From the NCBI RefSeq assembly GCF_047511655.1, contig NC_133401.1:14354001-14418000 (forward strand): a DNA stretch of 64,000 nucleotides. Reading direction: 5' to 3'. This document shows, piece by piece, positions 1-21,645 of this stretch; position 1 is the stretch's first letter; each line of letters begins with the position of its first letter. The stretch is from Castor canadensis (taxonomy: Eukaryota > Chordata > Mammalia > Rodentia > Castoridae). Under the pieces are notes generated by a model. That model saw only the letters and a program-made list of their open reading frames with translations. It ran no database searches and was not told the origin of the DNA. The position numbers were made by a program, and so were the translations under genes.

Positions 1-827
1 GTTCCCATAGCCCCTCAAGGAGAATTTCTGGACCCATTTTTCAGGTGAAAACATGGAGACTAGACAGCTAAGAGGACTTGAACTGGGAGCCAGGAACAGA
101 CTGAAGTCCATCTTCCCCAGAGCAGTGGCTCTTACTACCACACCAGCAAGCAACGGTGGGGTGAGGTATCTATCACAACCTGAGGGAGTCAACAGGCCTG
201 ACTTGTGCTGCAGGCTGGGTGGCAGAGGAGGGGCTCTAGTAGTCCTCAGTGCCTCAGGACTTCTGCACCCTAAACTGCCTCTCAGGCCTCTAACCTTGGA
301 GCCAGCTCACCCTCTCTCTGCTCTGGAGCTGTGAGCACCTCCCCAGGGCAGTCTCAGCCTGCACTGCATCCCAGGACTTCCTCTACTCCATCATTTGGCT
401 GGCCATTGTATACCATGTCCCATCTGCACTGCTTCTTTAATACCCATGTGAGACTCCCCTTGCTCTCCCACCCAGACCTCCTCTCCTCCCCAGAGACCTC
501 CCTCAAGAGTCGATGAGCTTACTAAAGCCAGGGTTTGGCCCTGGCCTTCTGGCTCAGTGTTCTCTCTCTTTCCCTCCCCCTACAACCCATAAAGTGTGAG
601 CACACATTTCCTGATGTTCCAGAGCATTGCCACATGTCTCCCCCTGCATCAGACCCCTCCCTTCATGCTTGCTATTTGTCAGGAACTGCTCTAGGCCTGA
701 GGACAGCATAGGGGATGAGACAAGTCCTGATACATGTTTTGCCCAGGCACCCAGTTTGACTCATGTCTCAATTCCAAGTGCCTGCCACAGGCCCTGTCCA
801 GAGACCCATGTCAGACAATGTTGGTGA

Positions 828-925
828 ATGTTGGGGATGGCTCAGTGGTACAGTGCTTGCCTGGCAAGCACAAGGCCCTGGGTTTCATCACTAGCCCCAC
901 AAAAAAATAAAAGGAAGAAAAAGCC
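828..925 (+). mobile_element. ID-like tRNA-derived SINE
   Basis: It has an A-box-like GGCTCAGTGGTACAG, then GCTTGCCTGGCAAGCACAAGG, a degenerate B-box region, and an A-rich tail. Confidence 0.8.
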
Positions 926-1360
926 AGGTATTGGTCACTGGGAAGATCATGGGTTTAAGGCTGGCCTAGGCAAAAAAGTTTGCAAGGCCCCATCTCAACA
1001 AATAGCTGGGCAAAGTGGCATGCACCTGTCATCCCAAGCTACACAGGAGGCTGAGATCAGGAGGATCATGGTTCCAGGCCAACCTGGGCAAAAAAGTTTG
1101 TGAGACCCCCCCCCCCCAACTCAACAAGAACAAAGCTGGGCATGGTGGCACATGCCTATCATCCAGCTACAGCTGGAAGTATAAAATAGGAAGATCGCTG
1201 TCCACACCAGTATAGGCAAACAACGAGTCCCTGCCTCCAAAATTACCAGAGCAAAAAGAGGTGGAGGTGTGGCTCAAGTGGTAGAGTGCCTGCGTAGCAA
1301 ATATGAAGCCCTAAGTTTAAACCCCTGTACCACAAAGAAAAAAAGAAAAAAGAAAATGTT
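926..1360 (+). mobile_element. Multi-unit composite SINE (three B1-like arms plus an ID-like unit)
   Basis: Three consecutive 7SL/B1-like segments are visible, each with a GGCTGAGATCAGGAGGATCA-like or equivalent core and a 'gcctaggcaaaaaagttt' type ending. They are followed by an ID-like unit (GGCTCAAGTGGTAGAGTGCC) and an A-rich tail near 1330-1360. The repeated order suggests concatenated or nested insertion. Confidence 0.75.
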
Positions 1361-2599
1361 GGTGAACAAATGGGGCATGCTTGGCTGTGCACACTGAGGC
1401 TGCTGCCACCTTCCTGTTCGAGCTGACAAACATCCTGAGGCTCCCTGCTACTCCTGCCATCTCTGCACACCACACTCCTAGACAACTTCTAAAGCCCAGT
1501 CTAGTGCCACCTTTTCAGTGAGGCCTTCCTCAGGCCTCTAAGGCTGCTTTAATCCCTCTTTCCTCTGAGAATCCCTCATTACTCTAGGTTGGAATGACTG
1601 TGTCCTGGTGTGTCCCCTCCATCAGGCTGGGACTGCCTCCCCCAGTGTCCCTCAAGAGCACCTGTGACTCATTTCTGTGCCTCCAGAATTTGTGTAAGAC
1701 CAGCACACAGCAGCTTCAGCAAATATTTTCAGAACGAATGAGCGAACCAATTCATCAAGAGAAGAATGAACCTCAGGAAGAGAAGGACAACACTGGCTCT
1801 CAGGCCTTGGGGAGAGGAGTGTGAAAAAGATTATCCTGATGTCCTCTCTCTGACCTCTGCCCCTCTTTTCTTCCAGGAGGCTTCAGGGAAGGGCCACACA
1901 CCACACATTAAGGTGCTGACCACTTCCAACCAGCCATCCCTCAGGGCCTCTCAGCAAGGCTATTAGGAAGTATCTGGCTTCCTGTCTGCAGGCCATCTGT
2001 CCCTCCGTAACAGGTTCACTGGCCCTCCTCCAGAGGGACTTGAGGGCCACTTTACATCAGGGTTCTCTGGGGACTAAGGAAATGGCTCAGTCACTGTCTG
2101 TTGACCGGGGCCTCCAACACCTCTAGAAACCATCTCTGAATTTCAGCATCATAACTATTAGCTGGCCCAACTCTTAGTGCTGCTGAGTGGCTCCCACAGA
2201 CAAGGGGGGCTGTAGGCCATGGGCTTGGCTGCTGTGAAGAACAGGGCTGCCTTGCATGTCCAGCCTCCAGACTAGCTGCTAAGGAAAGTCCCTGCTCACC
2301 AGGTCCTGTGTGTCAGTGCCTGGCAGAAAGCAGCAGGGTAAAGGGGAGAGGGCCAGGCTCTGAGCCTGATGCTCAGCTCCACCAGGGCCTTGCTACATGA
2401 CTATCTTCTTACAAGTTCAAAGGGGGAAGTAAAGTAGCTGTTGGGACTCAAGAGCAGTGTCTGGAAAGGGCCTAGCATGGTGCCTGGTGCAGAACAGTCA
2501 CTGATACACCAAGGACCCTCCATCTCTGATCTGTCAAAATGCAGAAGCGGCAGTGCCTGCACGATAGGATGATATATCCATGGCTGGTGTTCAGGAGGA

Positions 2600-2790
2600 C
2601 TGGAGCTTAAGAGCATAATCCTTAAGACTAAGACTCTGGAGCCTCAGACACAGCTTCTGGTCCTGGCTATGCCATGGGCAACTTGCTTCACCTCTTTGAC
2701 CCTCAGTTTCCATGTCTTCAAGATGGACACTAAACAAGCTGGCATGTGTCAATACACTAGGTTGGTAAGTATGACAAAAACGACCATTCT
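2600..2790 (+). repeat. MIR-like ancient SINE
   Basis: It contains the conserved MIR core order: 'gactctggagcc', then 'ggcaacttgcttcacctc', then 'cctcagtttcc'. Diverged copy. Confidence 0.6.
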
Positions 2791-3109
2791 AACAATGGTA
2801 ACAATGGTTATAAGACCCTACTATGGGCCAGACACTGTTAAGGAAACCAGGGCAAAACCTAGTTCCCATGGCAGTCTGTGCCCTCCCCTGGTCTGGCAGG
2901 GGTTAAGGCGATGATGCCTTAGTCACAGTCTGGGATTGCTGGGTTCATGGGTCACGTCCCCTACTAGTCTGTGCACTGTGACCTGTGATAGCTGAGGCAT
3001 CCCTCTACCTCATGGTGGAGATGAGGGGGAACATGAGGAGAGGCCAAATTCTGCTCAGGGAAGACCCAGTATTTGGGCCTTCCCCTACTGCCCCCCTTAG
3101 GACACTCAC

Positions 3110-13298
<10,189 letters not shown>

Positions 13299-13348
13299 CT
13301 TCCTCCCCTCCTCATGGGGACGCAGCTGCCGCGGCCCCCACTTGCCAC

Positions 13349-16300
13349 CTGCAAGGAGACCCCCAACCCAAAGGGAGGTTGCTGATGTGGAGGTGTCAGA
13401 GTTCCTTAGGAGGGTTGCTGCTGAACAGGGTGGCAAGCACAGCCAAAACATCATAGGTAAGGAGTGCAGCTCTGAGGGCCCTGCTAGACCAGAAGCTCCG
13501 GTCAGAGGGTGCTACAGAGATGAACTCACAGTGCTTGCCACTGAAAAAGACAGGCACTGCTAGAGGATGTGCACAGCTATCTAGGCTAGGCTGGCAGAGA
13601 GAGGCATGCTAGAGATCTCAGGTAGGAATGATTCCAGGGACCAGCACCACCCCAACAGGAAACCAGGAAGTGCCACCCCCCCACACCCAGTCCCGCCCCT
13701 GTCTCTGGGCAGGCAGCTGTTACTAGGCAACAGAAACTGGCTGGAGAGGATGCAGTGGTTGCTAGGCAACTCCATCCCAAGCCTCACTTGCCACCTTCCT
13801 GATGTCCCTGGTTCCCACAATCCCATGGGGAGAGAGGCTGGGACATCCAGGGGCTAGGGGGAAGAATATCTGGGAGTTAGGAAACATGGGAAGAGAGGAA
13901 GAGGGAGAGGGAGAGGGGTGGCGGGAGAGAGAGAAACTCAAAGTAGCAAAGGAACTTAAAAAAAAAAAAGTAAAGAAGAGAAGGGAGGAAATCAAGAGAC
14001 AGAAAGTAGAAGAGAAATTTTGAGAGGGGAAAAATGTAGAGACTCAGAAAAGGAGAAAGGGAAACCCAGGCAGATCTATAAGAAAACAGAAAGATGACAG
14101 AAAAAATGGAGAGAAACAGAGGAGAGTCACAGGGAGCTGGGGACAGGAGTAGGAGAGAGACAGAAGGGACAGGAAGATGAGGAGATGTGCAGATAAAGAA
14201 AGGACAGAAGCAGGGCAAGGAAGAGAACAGGACAGGTCAGCCAAGGGGAACACAAAGGTACAGATGAGGCACAGAAAGAGGGAGGCAGAAAACAGACACA
14301 AACCAACTCAGGAGACAGCAGAACAAGAAAGTGAGTAAGGCTAGGAGGGAGCTGCCTGCCAAAAGTGGGTGCTAAGCCTCCTTTACCCCACCCTGTTCTG
14401 GGAGCTGACAGAAAGGGAAAGATGGTGTATCTCTGCTCCTCACAACCCTCCACCCCCAGATTGCTCTGGTTACCAAGGTCTTCTGGGCAACCACCAGGCA
14501 GAATGAATTTGGCCAGATGTGCGTGCAGCTCCCCCAGGCTGATGGCTATGCCTCAAGGGAACCCTCCATTGAAACACAGCTGTTCAAGAACCCAGACTGC
14601 TGTAAGGTGAGCATGGTATTTCCGTGTACCCTACCTAGTCGCTATGGAAGCAGGTCTTAAGTTAGTGAGACGCCAGAATAAGAACTGTTAGGGAAGGGCA
14701 GAGGCACAAGTCAACACTTCGAATCAGCTTACATGGCCAGAAAAGCCCAGACCAAGGAGACAAGAGAACCCCATCAGTCCCCACTCTGCCACTGCTTCAC
14801 CTCGTGACCTTTAGCAATTCACTTTTCTTTCTCTCTTTCTCTCTCTGGGTATCTGGCAAAGACAGGATGGTAGCTGCAGATGGTAATTTAGAGCTAAGGC
14901 GGGGGTTTGTCCAGGGTGGAGGAACAAGGGACGCTGGGAAAACTGGAAGGAGGTGGGCCATCCTGACATACCAGGGACTTGTGGGGCAAAGAGGGAACAG
15001 GGACTAGAGGACAGAAAGACTGGGGGGTGGGGGGGTAGAGAATGAGTCCCACAGGTGTCAGACACAGGTGGGAGCAGAAGGACAGAGACATAGTACAGTG
15101 ACAGGCTTGGGTGCAGCAAATGGACACAGGAGTCCAGGAGACAGACCACACAGAAAGACAGACAGCCCCAAAGTGGTAACCAGGGCTAAATGAGAGAAGG
15201 ACAAACTAGAAGACACAGCCTAGAAGTGCGACACCCAAGGAGGATGTGAGAGAGAAATCAGACAGGTCTGGGATTCCCAGACCCAGGGATTTAAGCCAAG
15301 CCAATAAGGTGGAAACAGCCGACCACTGAGAGGAAGGCGCTGGGCCCTACCAGGGAGAGAGAGAAAGTCAGCAAAAGAAATGAGGCAAATAAAGGGTGGG
15401 AGAGGGCCAAATGATGAATAAATAACAGCAAGTACAAGACTGGGGAGAAGAGAGACAACAAAACTCTGAAGAGAGGGCTAGTATGAAGCAGGGGAGGGGC
15501 AGGGGATGAGTGTGGGGCTGCACACCAGCCTAAGGAAGAGGAAAGAGGCAAGAGAGGCAGCAGCAAAAATGAAAAGGCATGAGGGAGAAGCACACAGGGA
15601 GAGACATGGAAGCATGGACTACAGGAGAGGAAGAGTCAGGAGGGAAAGTGAGGCAGGTGAATGCCCTGGAGGGGCATAGGCAGCCCACGCTAAGGCACAT
15701 CCACCTGGAGATGGGATGCCCAGGGCCCACAGGCCCCACACATGGGGAGGGCCAGGAGCAGAAAGGTGGGGTAACACAAGTGGGGAGAGAGAAGAGGGGA
15801 GGGGGCAGAAGAGCAAGACCAGCAACCACGGATGGAACAGAGGGGGTGGCTAAGGCAGGGAGGGCTGGGGACCCAGAGTGGGTCTGAGGGAGGGAAGCTA
15901 AAAAGTGAGAAACAGAAGACAGCCTTGGAGCCCAGAGGTGGTAAGAGAGAGGAGGCAAAGGATGGAAAGACAGAATAAGTGGAAAGACAGCTATACCAGC
16001 TTAAGCACCTCCGATAAAGAGAGCAGGAGTTTAACAGAGACAGTGAGACAGGGTGAGGCCAACAGCAAACAGAGAAGTTGGGCACAGTCAGAGGGAGGCC
16101 TAAGAGACACACGAAATGGAGATTCAACGGAAAGACATTTCCAGGAGACAGGCGGGATGGGATGGGGCCTATGGCATGCACTTAGTATGAGAGGCAGAGT
16201 GAGAGAGAGAGATAGAGAGACAGAAAGAGAGAAGCAGAGTGTGAGAGAGCAGGAACCAGTGTGGGACTGAGGACCTAAAGCTTGGAGAAAGTGGGGGCAG

Positions 16301-16580
16301 GGACATGCTGGGAGCCCAGAGAAGTGAGACACCACAAGAAAGAACTGGTCAGCCCCCCCAGGAAACTGGGGGACTAGGGGCATGTGTGAGCTGTGTATCC
16401 AGAAGTAGGGGTGAAAAAAGGTCGCAGGAGAATGGAGGTTGGGGAGATAAAGGGCAGGAAGCAGTGGGGGAAGGTCTTTACCATCTGGGGAAGCAGGGAA
16501 TGTGGGGGGCTCTGCCTTGACAGCCCAGCCTTCCAGGACCCAGGACCCAGCCCAATCCCCGCCATGCAGAAGACACTCAC
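13349..16580 (-). other. GRIK5: GRIK5 5' intron, strongly purine-rich on the plus strand
   Basis: From about 13860 to 16560 the plus strand is dominated by G and A words such as GAGAGAGACAGAAAGAGAG, so the GRIK5 sense strand is pyrimidine-rich. No SINE is present. A weak MIR-like stretch lies near 14760-14820. Long minus-strand open frames here are low-complexity artefacts. Confidence 0.7.
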
Positions 16581-16735
16581 GGATCCTGGTGGGACGGAGG
16601 GCTGGGCTCCCTCGAGGCCCGAGAATGACAACGGGGAGATGCTCTGGTGCTGGGTGGTGGTGCAGCTGGGGCGGGGGGAGAGGGCAGTCCACTGGGCCCC
16701 CTCCCCCGCCGCCGGCGGTGGCCCCTAACTAATCC
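16581..16735 (-). other. GRIK5: Probable noncoding first exon of GRIK5
   Basis: On the minus strand a strong donor (GATCC|GTGAGTGTCT) lies at 16581/16580. It is preceded by GC-rich sequence with CCGCCGCCGG-type words and the 'ccctccgtcccaccag' stretch, as expected for the end of a 5' UTR exon at a CpG-rich promoter. It would splice to the acceptor at 13349. The transcription start is not defined by the sequence; the right edge is a guess. Confidence 0.5.
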
Positions 16736-17580
16736 AAAGCAGTGGCTCCCCAGGAGCTGAGAAGGACAGGTGGAAAAGCAGAGGGCGGGCTGGGAGGGGA
16801 GGAAGGGGAAAGGAGAAAATGGAGGAGAGAAGGGGAGAAAGGAGAGGGGGAAGGAGCAAATGGAGGGGAAGGAGGGAGGAAAGGAGGAGAGGAAGGTGAA
16901 AATGGAAGGGAGGGGGCACGGGCAAATCCCGGGGAGGGGGAAGCCAGCCCGGGAAAGGGCCCCCGCCCCCTCCCCTAGCCTGGCCGGCCTGGGGGGGCCA
17001 CAGGGGGCGCGGACTGGGTGGAGAAAAGGAAGCTGGCCATCGGGAGAAGTGGGGGAGGGGAGGGCCTGATTGGGGGGAGGGGGTCACCCCCTTCCCCCCT
17101 CCCCCCAGAGCCTTGGCCCTGCCCTGGCTGAGGCTAGGGCCTGGAGTCTTCAAGCCCTCAGCCCCCACAGGAAAAGCATGCTGGGGGCCGGGCAAGGCTG
17201 GGCAGTGGAGGGGCTGGGGGTGGGGATAGGGTGCTGGCAACCCCAGAGATGCTGGGAAAGGGGCAGATGAGGTGGAGGGATGGGAAGGAGAGAGGGGTGG
17301 AAGGAGAGGAGCAGGTGGAAGAGGAAGGCGGAGGAGGGTGGGGTGTCCCGGGGGCGGCCACAGAGGGCCTCAGCGGGGAGGGCCTGGCCACGGACTCCTG
17401 GTCCCCTGCAAGGAGCAGTAGCCGCCGCCTGCTCCGTGTCCCCAGCTGGGCCTGCCTCCCTGCTGCTGGCCACCACCACCGCTGCTGCCACCGCCACCGC
17501 TCTTTCTCCCCTCTGAGGCCGCCGCCTGCCTGCCTGCCTGCCCGCCCGCGCTGGGTCCTGGAGCGCAGGGGGTGGGGGGA
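16640..17580 (-). promoter_or_regulatory. GRIK5: GC-rich putative GRIK5 promoter region
   Basis: GC-rich blocks with CpGs occur at 16660-16720, 16915-17060 and 17340-17580, including GGGGGCGGCC and CCCGCCCGCGC words. They are separated by G/A-rich tracts. No TATA box is obvious. The position just upstream of the probable first exon fits a neuronal CpG-island promoter. Inference from composition and location. Confidence 0.5.
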
Positions 17581-19525
17581 AAGAGATGGAGAGAGGGAGG
17601 CAGTGAGGAGGGCGGGCAGGAGGAAGGGAGGGAGGCTGGCGAAGAGCAAGGAGGGAGGGATGTCGGAGGGGGGGGGAGACCGTATTGGTCGGGGCTGGGG
17701 GGGGCCCCTGCACGGAGAATGCTGATGAGAGAAAGGAGCTGCATTGGATGGAGGGCCCACCCCTGGGCCACCCCTTCTGCCACACCATGCCACCGCCCTG
17801 CCCAGGCAGCCTAGGGCACAGGAGCCCTGGAAATGAGAAGCAGCAGGAAGACCTGGCTGTGGAGATGAGGAGAGAGGGCTACAGAGATGAAAAATGCAGA
17901 GAAACACAAAGACAGCCATCAAGACCTGGAGAGGTGGGCCAAGGCCCGCCAATTCCATAAGGACAAGGACAGGGAAAAGGCCAGGGATAAGAAGGGCCCA
18001 TGGAGACAAGGAGCAGCCCAGGGACAAGTAACTTTTACCTCAGAAACAAGAAGCAGCTATGGACACAGAGAGCCCCCTGCAGATGGGGAGAAGGCCAGAG
18101 ACCAGAGAGAAGCCATGCACACAAGCAGGAGGAGCCAGCCACAGAAAGGGAAACCAGGAAGCAGACCACAGCAGCAGGGAGAGGACCAAGAGAGCTGGAG
18201 GAGGTCACTGAAACAGCAGGGAGGCCCACAGACACAAGGGAGCCACAGAGACTAGGATGTGGCTGACAGACACAAGAGGCCAACTGAGGCAGGCACAGCC
18301 AACCCTGGAGACAACAAGAAGCCCCTAGAAATAGAAGTAAACCCCATAGAGGGGAAAGATAGAGGGAGGGTATAGGAATTCTCCACAATGTATACAGAAA
18401 TCTTTGGGACCCACAGAGATGAGTGGGTGGGGAGAAGAGGGCTTCATTTTCTAGTCACCTGAGCAGGAGGCTGTGGAAAGGGGGGATGACACAAAGGCAG
18501 GGAGCTAGAGGGCAGAGCTAGAGCTGGGGGACTCCCTCGCTCCCTCCCTCCTAGGAAACATTCTTCTGCCTCTCAGAGGGGCCCAGAAGGGCAGGGGGAT
18601 GGAACAGTCAGCACAGATCTTGGAGTGGGGGTGGGTGGTGCACGGCTGGGTGGGGGGTGAAATTTGGGGGGAAGGAACATGACAGTTGGCGCTGAAGGCT
18701 GAGCCTGTGACTCACCACCACCCCCATGCTCGTGATGGGGAGGAGACACTGAGACACTCACGTGCAGCCCCCAGCACACGTGACCACATGCTTCTCACAC
18801 ACAAGTAGCACAGGGCAACTTTCAGACCACACACAGGTCTGGCATTGGAGTCCTCTACAGCTGGCAGATGGGGGCATTCCCAACATATATGTGACACATC
18901 TCACTCTACCGGATTACCAACATTGCATATGCCACCTCATTCTATTTGGGCAACACCTACAGCCTCCTAATGCCCACCCTCAACTCCAGTCAGGCCAAAG
19001 TCCAAGACTCCTGCATACTTCCAGGCCTTTGCTTATGTAAGGACTCCAATGCAGAACACCTATCCTCTCTAAATGCAAGCTGTCCCAGAAGTCCTGGGCC
19101 AGGGCTACCGCATCCAGAATGCCCGACCAGACCTCCACTTACTCCTATACTGTCTGGAGACCTAACCAATCCAAATTTAAGTTGGGAAGTCCAAGCAAAA
19201 GGTTCTACCAGAAAAGGGCCTAAGAAACTAAGATGAATGCTCAGATTTTTGAGAGGGTGAAGGAGGCCTCAGCAGGAGCAAAACCCTGCCCAAGAACACA
19301 GAACCTATCAAAGGTTGAGCCTAGCTTGTGCTTCCATGGCTCCCACCCCAGGTGACTTCATAAGGGCTAACACAGACTGTGTTAGAACAAGCAGGCCCAG
19401 CCTTAGAGGTTACAAGATTCCTACCAACATCTTTGTTCTACTTCTTGTGTTCATCCATTTGATATTTGACCACAGACTATCCCATCTGTCAGGTGGTAAA
19501 ACATATGACTCATGAGTGTAGACCT

Positions 19526-19765
19526 GGCAGGGAGCAGTGGCTCACCTCTGTAATCCCAGCTATGTGGTAAGTGGAGGATTGAGGTTCAAGGCCAATCTAG
19601 GCAAAAAGTTAAGAGACCCCAAGTCAACAAAAATCCGGGTCCAGCCTGGACAAAATGAGACCCTACCTCAAAAATGACCAAAGCAAAAAGGGCTGGGATT
19701 TGGATCAAGTGGTAGAGCACCTGCCTAGCAGTTCAAACCCCTGTACAAAAAAAAAAAAAAAGTGT
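19526..19765 (+). mobile_element. Composite B1-like + ID-like SINE
   Basis: 'gcagtggctcacctctgtaatcccagc' opens the 7SL-like arm. An ID-like arm ('tcaagtggtagagcacctgcctagca') and a poly(A) tail follow. Confidence 0.8.
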
Positions 19766-19769
19766 AGCC

Positions 19770-19960
19770 CTTATGGAGATCAACTCCTGAATTGGAATCC
19801 TGGCTCTCTTTTCCTAATTATGGGAACTTGGACAAGTTACTTAACTTCTCTGGACCTCAGTTTCTTTATAAATTCAGCATTTTTTTTTAATTAAACAATG
19901 CATGGAAAGCACTGAGTATGATACCTAGCACGTAACACAGGAGGTGGCAGCTATTACTGT
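19770..19960 (+). repeat. MIR-like ancient SINE
   Basis: 'gaattggaatcctggctc', 'gggaacttggacaagttacttaacttctctggacctcagtttc' and 'gcactgagtatgatacctagcac' follow the MIR consensus order. Confidence 0.75.
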
Positions 19961-19969
19961 TAGGCTCCT

Positions 19970-20110
19970 TGAAATACTAATAAAAATAACTCCTAGGTAA
20001 CTTTTGTTGCCTCACAACCCCTAAAGACAGAAGCTGTTATTCCCATTTGACAGATGAGGCACAGGGGAGTTGCCTCAATCAGTCACACCTACGAAGTGCC
20101 AGGACTTCTG
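19970..20110 (-). repeat. MIR-like ancient SINE
   Basis: 'ctgttattcccatttgacagatgaggcacagggga' is the reverse complement of the MIR 'cctcagtttcctcatctgtaaaatgggga' core. Confidence 0.6.
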
Positions 20111-20111
20111 G

Positions 20112-20204
20112 GGTTTTTTTGGTCATACTAATACTGGGGTTAGAACTCAGGGCTTTGCACTTGTTAGGCAGGTCCTCTGCCACTTGAGCCACACCTTCAA
20201 CCCC
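20112..20204 (-). mobile_element. ID-like SINE
   Basis: Reverse-complement unit: 'atactggggttagaactcagggc', 'ttgttaggcaggtcctctgccacttgagccaca'. Confidence 0.8.
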
Positions 20205-20289
20205 AGGGCCAGGATTTCAATCCAGGCAGCTTGATTTAATCCCACAAGTGAGTCTGATGTTAGGAGAGTTTATTTATTTATTTAAATAT

Positions 20290-20380
20290 TTCACTTTTTT
20301 TTAATTTGACGGTACTAGGGTTTGAACTCAAGGCCTCATGCTTGCTAGGTAGGCACTCTTACTGCTTGACCCACATGTTA
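20290..20380 (-). mobile_element. ID-like SINE
   Basis: Reverse-complement unit: 'ggtactagggtttgaactcaaggcc', 'cttgctaggtaggcactc'. Confidence 0.8.
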
Positions 20381-20608
20381 GGGAGTTTAATGAAAAGAAG
20401 ACCCAGTTAGAAACCAATGAAAGGACACAGCAAAAGTTCTTCTCCACAGCAGTCAGACTGAACTCTGACTCAGTTGGGTCCCCCAGTGGCTTTTTGGCCT
20501 CAGATTCGTAAATGATCCAGCTCTGAGACTCTCTTCTTCTGAGAAACGAAAAGAGACTTCTTCCAACTCAGTTGTCCTTGGATAAGGGATACAACTTTCT
20601 GAAAACTT

Positions 20609-20937
20609 TTTTCCTTTGGGCGGTACTGGGGTTTGAACTTAGAGCCTTGTGCTTGCTAGGCAAGTGCCCTACCACTTGAGCCACGCCCCCAAACCTTTTT
20701 GCTTTATGTTTTCGGATAGGTTTAGCCTTTGTTTTTTTTTCCCCTTGCCCAGCTAGCATCCTACCTACACCTCCCCCCCCCCCAGCTGGGATTGCAGACA
20801 AGAACCACCTAGCCTGGCTTGCTGGTTGAAATGGAGTCTTTCTTTTTAACCAGGCTTGCCTAGAACCTCCATAAACCGGATCTCCACCTTCCCAGTAGCT
20901 GAGTTTACAGCCACGAGCCACTGCACCCAGCCTAAAA
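20609..20937 (-). mobile_element. Composite B1-like + ID-like SINE
   Basis: The ID-like arm ('cggtactggggtttgaac' to 'cacttgagccacgcc') comes first. The inverted 7SL-like arm follows and ends 'cagccacgagccactgcacccagcc'. A C-run interrupts it at about 20773-20783. Confidence 0.8.
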
Positions 20938-21490
20938 ACACTTCCAGTATGACGGAGCCAAGGAAGGCCAGAGGGGAAGGGAAGGAGGGCTTCCCTTCCC
21001 AGAGCCCTGGCGGTATGGGACCCACCCTCCCTTCGCTCTCAGCAGGCTGTCCTCAGGTCCCCCACCCCTGCGCACACACGCCCTTCTTCAAGCTTCCTGC
21101 CCTTTCCCTCCCTCCACTTCCTCGTATCCTTCAACTTTTCTTCGTCCCTCAGATTCCCTCTGTCCTAACACTTCATGTCCATCCTCCTTTCCGCCCCCTT
21201 GTTTTTTCCCTCTTTCCTTCCTTCCTGCCTTCATTCCCCCTTTTTAATAAAAACAGTCTGGAGGCTTGGTTTCCCCCTTAACTCCCTCCAATATGATAAA
21301 TGCTGCAGCGTTCCCTCTCCCCCTTCACGCTAAGTGGCGTTTTATTTTCTAGGGCTTCTTAGGCCTCAAGCGCCCCACTCGAGCCCTCGGAGAGTCGCCC
21401 GTCTCAACGGCCCAACCCCAACACCGACTCCCTCCCGGCGTCCCCAAGATGGCGCTCCCAAGATGGCGCCCGCAGCATCGGCCCGCCTCC

Positions 21491-21498
21491 TGACGTCA
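21491..21498. promoter_or_regulatory. CRE (CREB/ATF) palindrome
   Basis: Perfect TGACGTCA within the ZNF574 CpG island, followed by a second half-site-like GACGTC at 21533-21538. Confidence 0.6.
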
Positions 21499-21645
21499 TC
21501 ACGCTGCTGTCTGCTCAGCGCGCCCCTCTCGAGACGTCGAAGGCGGAGTCGAAGAGGAGCTAGAGGAGGAGCATCCTCCAGGGAGGCTTAAGGGGGCGGG
21601 CACTATGAGCCCGCAGGCGGGTCGGTGAGGGATCGTCGCTAAAAG

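Larger units (their letters stand above)
1..3109 (-). other. GRIK5: GRIK5 intron after exon 10 (partial)
   Basis: This is noncoding intronic DNA. It contains a SINE cluster at 828-1360 and a MIR-like element around 2600-2790. The rest looks like unique sequence without conserved coding potential; the short open frames are low-complexity or overlap repeats. Confidence 0.8.
17581..21360. other. GRIK5-ZNF574 intergenic region
   Basis: From 17581 to about 18400 it is purine-rich (AGACACAGAGA, AGCCACAGAAAGG words). From 18700 to 19300 it is unique or L2-like. From 19526 to 20937 it carries SINEs and MIR copies. From 20940 to 21340 it is pyrimidine-rich unique DNA leading into the ZNF574 CpG island. 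No gene was seen. Confidence 0.7.

Noticed and set aside
828-1360. tRNA gene suggested by A/B-box-like words in this and many other places
   Set aside because: These are ID-like SINE units with A-rich tails and no cloverleaf with an intact anticodon arm.
15991-16692. 233-codon minus-strand open frame crossing the probable GRIK5 first exon
   Set aside because: Low-complexity Pro/Ser/Leu content, no homology recognised, and it runs through a splice donor.
17158-18027. 289-codon minus-strand open frame upstream of GRIK5
   Set aside because: Ser/Pro/Leu-rich translation of a purine-biased tract; two overlapping frames are also open, so composition explains it.
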